Origin: Lachnospiraceae bacterium
GTDB taxonomy: Bacteria; Bacillota; Clostridia; Lachnospirales; Lachnospiraceae
Reading direction: 5' to 3'
Assembly: GCA_017420605.1 (NCBI GenBank)
Contig: JAFOIS010000253.1
Span: 1 to 15,847 of the forward strand
Length of the DNA stretch: 15,847 nt
Below are positions 13,601 to 15,847 of this stretch, in pieces. Within the stretch, counting starts at the first letter, position 1. Every line of letters starts with the position of its first letter. A program made the translations under genes and the position numbers. The notes below the pieces were generated by a model. The model worked only from the letters and a program-made list of their open reading frames with translations, was not told the DNA's origin and made no database searches.

Positions 13601-14746
13601 TTACTCTCCTTCCGGCAGAAGTTCCTTCTTTTCCGCCGACGCATTTCCGCTTTCCTGTTCCGTCGTCTCTGTTTCCTGCTCCGCCTTCACCGTCTCCCGT
13701 TCCGCCGTCTCTGTTTCCTGCGGAGCCGGCAGTGCTTTCTGCGTTTTTCCACGCTTCCGCCGCGGCGTCCTTGCAGCGGTAAAGATCCAGAACATACCTT
13801 TCAGGATATAGAGAAGCGGAAAGAGGACCGGTATCTCATTTCCCGTCGCTTCCTCGACCATCGGAAGGGTGCTGCCCGCATAAGGGTACAGCACTTCAAA
13901 CGCCATGGCGCCGTACCGCGCCGGGCCCCGCATGCAATCGGCGTTTTCGATCTTTTCGGGCGGATACTCTTTGCCTTCGACGATCAGCACGTTCTTTACT
14001 TTGTCATAATGCGCATCCCCTTCGAAGTTTTCGTCGAGGATCCGCGGATCGATCTCCGATACATAATCAAAGGAATCCACAAAAGGCGTGCTGTAAAGTC
14101 CCGCCTCGAAAAGGAACCCGAAAAGGAAGCCCGCAATAAGGACCGCAAACATAAGGATCGCCGCCACTCTCTTAAACGGCACCTTCCGAAGAAACAGGGC
14201 ACACGCTGCGCTCCCGCCAGCGACGGAAAGCACACCGGCCATGATCATAAGGAGGCCGTGGGCATCCGGGAAATAAAACGGAATGCGGAAATAAGAATGC
14301 ATTCCGTAGATGGCCGCCATAAAAGCGGCATAGAGGAACACCGTAATGAGGCAGACGGCCCCCGCATGGGCCGGCGCGCTGTCTCTGTTTCTCCGCCACA
14401 GCGGAAACGAGAAGATGGCGCTGATGAACAGGACGTAGACGATACCCGCGGAGAAGATCCTCCTGTCGATCGCGCGCAGGCTCTCTTCAAGGAATACGGC
14501 GGCTCTTTCGGGCGTATCGCCGGCGGACGGTTCGTACTCTATCGCAAAACCGAGCTGCGCGTAGAGATGGTCGTTATAATAGACCGAACGGCTGAACGCC
14601 TGCGAAAAATTGCTTGCCTTCAGTGTCTCAGTGAGTCCGCCGAGATCTTTTACCGCGAAGAAAGAGAGGCCAAGTACCGCGGCGAAGGCCGCGATCCCGA
14701 GGATGGTAAGGATCGTCCCGAGTACTTTGCCGTAATTCTTTTCCAT
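13601..14746 (-). CDS. Six-span membrane protein with acidic cytoplasmic tail, function unknown
   Basis: A 381-residue inner-membrane protein I cannot assign to a family. Predicted spans by eye are at about 8-32, 97-117, 127-148, 163-187, 192-214 and 306-325. Basic loops at 118-121 (RRNR) and 187-193 and the RRKRGK patch at 329-334 place N- and C-termini inside. Two larger loops, 33-96 and 215-305, would face outward. The C-terminal tail (about 340-381) is a Glu/Thr/Gln-rich near-repeat (ETETAERETVKAEQETETTE) and probably disordered. The ATG at 14746 has GGAGGG 7 bases upstream. It is the promoter-proximal gene of the leftward cluster and is coupled to the LSm-like protein. No catalytic motif is visible, and it does not look like a permease. 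Confidence 0.8.
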   Translation of the reverse strand: MEKNYGKVLGTILTILGIAAFAAVLGLSFFAVKDLGGLTETLKASNFSQAFSRSVYYNDHLYAQLGFAIEYEPSAGDTPERAAVFLEESLRAIDRRIFSAGIVYVLFISAIFSFPLWRRNRDSAPAHAGAVCLITVFLYAAFMAAIYGMHSYFRIPFYFPDAHGLLMIMAGVLSVAGGSAACALFLRKVPFKRVAAILMFAVLIAGFLFGFLFEAGLYSTPFVDSFDYVSEIDPRILDENFEGDAHYDKVKNVLIVEGKEYPPEKIENADCMRGPARYGAMAFEVLYPYAGSTLPMVEEATGNEIPVLFPLLYILKGMFWIFTAARTPRRKRGKTQKALPAPQETETAERETVKAEQETETTEQESGNASAEKKELLPEGE

Positions 14747-14757
14747 ACTGTATCCCT

Positions 14758-14771
14758 CCGCGTTTACGCGG
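14758..14771 (-). promoter_or_regulatory. 5' hairpin touching the ribosome site of the membrane-protein gene
   Basis: In the minus-strand transcript CCGCG-UAAA-CGCGG forms a 5-bp G+C hairpin at or next to the predicted transcript start (near 14769). The last two bases of its 3' arm are the first two of the GGAGGG ribosome site, so folding could reduce translation. The stem is short, and the effect is inference. Confidence 0.4.
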
Positions 14772-14775
14772 TTCT

Positions 14776-14805
14776 ATTGTACCATCATTCCGTGTCCGAT
14801 GGGAA
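14776..14805 (-). promoter_or_regulatory. Extended -10 promoter of the leftward four-gene cluster
   Basis: On the minus strand, TACAAT (14776-14781) carries an upstream TG at the right distance (TGGTACAAT). A weak -35, TTCCCA (14800-14805), lies 18 bases away. The extended -10 can make up for the weak -35. It separates this cluster from the sirtuin gene upstream. Confidence 0.6.
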
Positions 14806-14813
14806 GTGCGATG

Positions 14814-15830
14814 TCACGCTCCGCTTTCCGGCGAAAGCAGCCGGATCACCTCTCCGCTGTCCCCGCTGATGCAGATGGAGCGTTTTTCGATCTGCACCGG
14901 ACAGTACGCCTCATTGTAATTCAGGCAGGCATACACGGCGTTCGGATTTTCATCGGTCATCTGCCAGAAGGGATACTTGATGATGACCGGGGTGTTCATC
15001 CCGACGCCGATCTCGAGAAACAGCACATGCTGTCCTTCGTGCTTTTCCAGAAAATCCAGATATGCGGCCGAGGCTTTATGCCAGCCTTCATCTTCCACGA
15101 AGGAATCGTCGGCACGAAGATTGGTGGTCATCGGCTCCCCGTCATCCGGACAGTACGGAATAAGTTCCGCAGGGATCCGCATGGTGATTCTTCTTCCTTC
15201 GGGGATGATCAGGCCGTTGTCTTCGCCGATCCCGAAACCCTGTGCAAGGATCATCTTCCGCATGATCTCTTCGTTGTCATACGTCCTGTGTGCGGACGCT
15301 CCGCGGGGTCTTGCGCTCTGCAGCAGTCCGTAGTCGCCCTGCGTATAGAAGAGGCGTGTTTTGTCAAAACCGGACCGCTGAAAACAGTGATCCACGTTCG
15401 TAGTGATCACAAAATAATCCTTGTCCTTCACCAGTTCATACAGCCGGTCATAGGTGTCATTCGGGATCGGCGCATAACGGTTGATCCAGATGTATCTGCT
15501 CCAGTAAGCCCACATCTCCTCCGGGGGACACTTCAGCACATAAAAACCGCCGGAATACATGTCGGTAAAATGATATTTCTCCGCAAAGTCGGAAAAGTAC
15601 CTGTCGAAACGTTCTCCTGTATAGATAAATCCGGCGGACGTCGAAAGACCCGCGCCGGCGCCGGTCACGACTGCGTCCGCGGTTTCGATCTCCCGTTTCA
15701 GCCTTTCTACGGCTTCCGCGCGGGAAAGATCTCCCGGCGTCATGCCGTCCCGGAACCGGCGGACGGCGCTGATTCCCCGGCTGATCGTCTCCAGATAGCC
15801 ATTCGGCATTTCAGAAAAGTTCCGCTTCAT
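14814..15830 (-). CDS. SirTM-like (class M) Sir2-family protein with degenerate zinc site
   Basis: A 338-residue Sir2-fold protein of the SirTM type; characterised SirTMs transfer ADP-ribose from NAD to proteins rather than removing acyl groups. The NAD-binding loop is GAGAGLSTSAG (57-67), followed by GERFDRYFSDFAEKYHFTDMY. The TTNVDHCFQ motif (Asn145, Asp147) and YTQGDYG, with Gln164 where deacylase sirtuins have His, are SirTM signatures. The C-terminal IKYPFWQMT and RSICISGD blocks are also kept. Relatives, as I recall, carry QCSxPCH and CPxCG zinc-ribbon pairs; here they read QSARPRG (Ser172, Arg176) and CPDDG (Cys227, Asp230), so three of four cysteines are missing. The ATG at 15830 has only a weak, distant AGGA, so a slightly later start is possible. 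No macrodomain, GcvH-like or lipoate-ligase gene is in the window. Confidence 0.88.
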   Translation of the reverse strand: MKRNFSEMPNGYLETISRGISAVRRFRDGMTPGDLSRAEAVERLKREIETADAVVTGAGAGLSTSAGFIYTGERFDRYFSDFAEKYHFTDMYSGGFYVLKCPPEEMWAYWSRYIWINRYAPIPNDTYDRLYELVKDKDYFVITTNVDHCFQRSGFDKTRLFYTQGDYGLLQSARPRGASAHRTYDNEEIMRKMILAQGFGIGEDNGLIIPEGRRITMRIPAELIPYCPDDGEPMTTNLRADDSFVEDEGWHKASAAYLDFLEKHEGQHVLFLEIGVGMNTPVIIKYPFWQMTDENPNAVYACLNYNEAYCPVQIEKRSICISGDSGEVIRLLSPESGA

Positions 15831-15847
15831 AGTATGCTTTATCCTCA

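Noticed and set aside
13493..14869. 458-residue plus-strand open frame over the membrane-protein gene
   Set aside because: The sense-strand protein has coherent membrane spans, a promoter and a ribosome site; this frame is charged and motif-free.
14814..15830. Sir2-based phage-defence gene (ThsA, DSR or SIR2-APAZ type)
   Set aside because: The motifs are those of SirTM (TTNVDHxFQ, YTQGDYG), there is no SLOG, APAZ or other defence domain, and no defence partner is adjacent.

Overview
The window looks like chromosome of an anaerobic, relatively G+C-rich member of the Clostridia, most likely Lachnospiraceae or a close relative. The clues are an MsmK/UgpC-type sugar ATPase with a lysine-rich insert, a GGGtGRT protein paired with a NifU-like scaffold protein, a C_GCAxxG_C_C protein, a class-M-like sirtuin, near-consensus sigma-A promoters, and strong AGGAGG ribosome sites with occasional GTG starts. 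The assignment is inference from gene content. There is no rRNA, tRNA or CRISPR array.

Layout. (1) 1-514: the right end of an IS3-family element, with the transposase C-terminus, a terminator and the right inverted repeat. (2) 551-2688, minus strand: an orphan multi-sugar ABC ATPase with its own promoter, then a divergent YjbQ-family gene, separated by a strong hairpin. (3) 2726-5139, plus strand and divergent from region 2: a GH32 beta-fructosidase followed by a HAD phosphatase. (4) 5147-7524, minus strand: a promoter, then the NifU-like/GGGtGRT gene pair, a terminator, and a cysteine-motif protein. (5) 7526-8097, minus strand: an IS5-family transposase cut off just after its first catalytic Asp, still with promoter, ribosome site, open frame and probable terminator. 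(6) 8118-11856, plus strand: a heterodimeric ABC exporter whose two subunits overlap by ATGA and whose two ATP sites are asymmetric. (7) 11884-14805, minus strand: a run of four poorly known genes, namely a six-span membrane protein with an acidic tail, a protein with an LSm/SH3-like N-terminus, an unrecognised protein and a Dabb-domain protein. (8) 14814-15830, minus strand: a SirTM-like sirtuin that keeps its NAD site but lacks most of the expected zinc-ligand cysteines.

How the genes may work together. Regions 2 and 3 look like carbohydrate use: the ATPase could energise one or several sugar permeases encoded elsewhere, while GH32 cleaves an imported fructoside in the cytoplasm. Region 4 is rich in conserved cysteines and probably concerns Fe-S or thiol redox chemistry, but its function is unknown. 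Region 6 is a multidrug- or peptide-type exporter with no MarR-type regulator beside it; the gene divergent from it is the truncated transposase. Regions 4, 7 and 8 hold the least understood biology and are the best places to look for something undescribed. A further pattern is that most promoters I could place are followed, within about a dozen bases of the predicted transcript start, by a short perfect inverted repeat.
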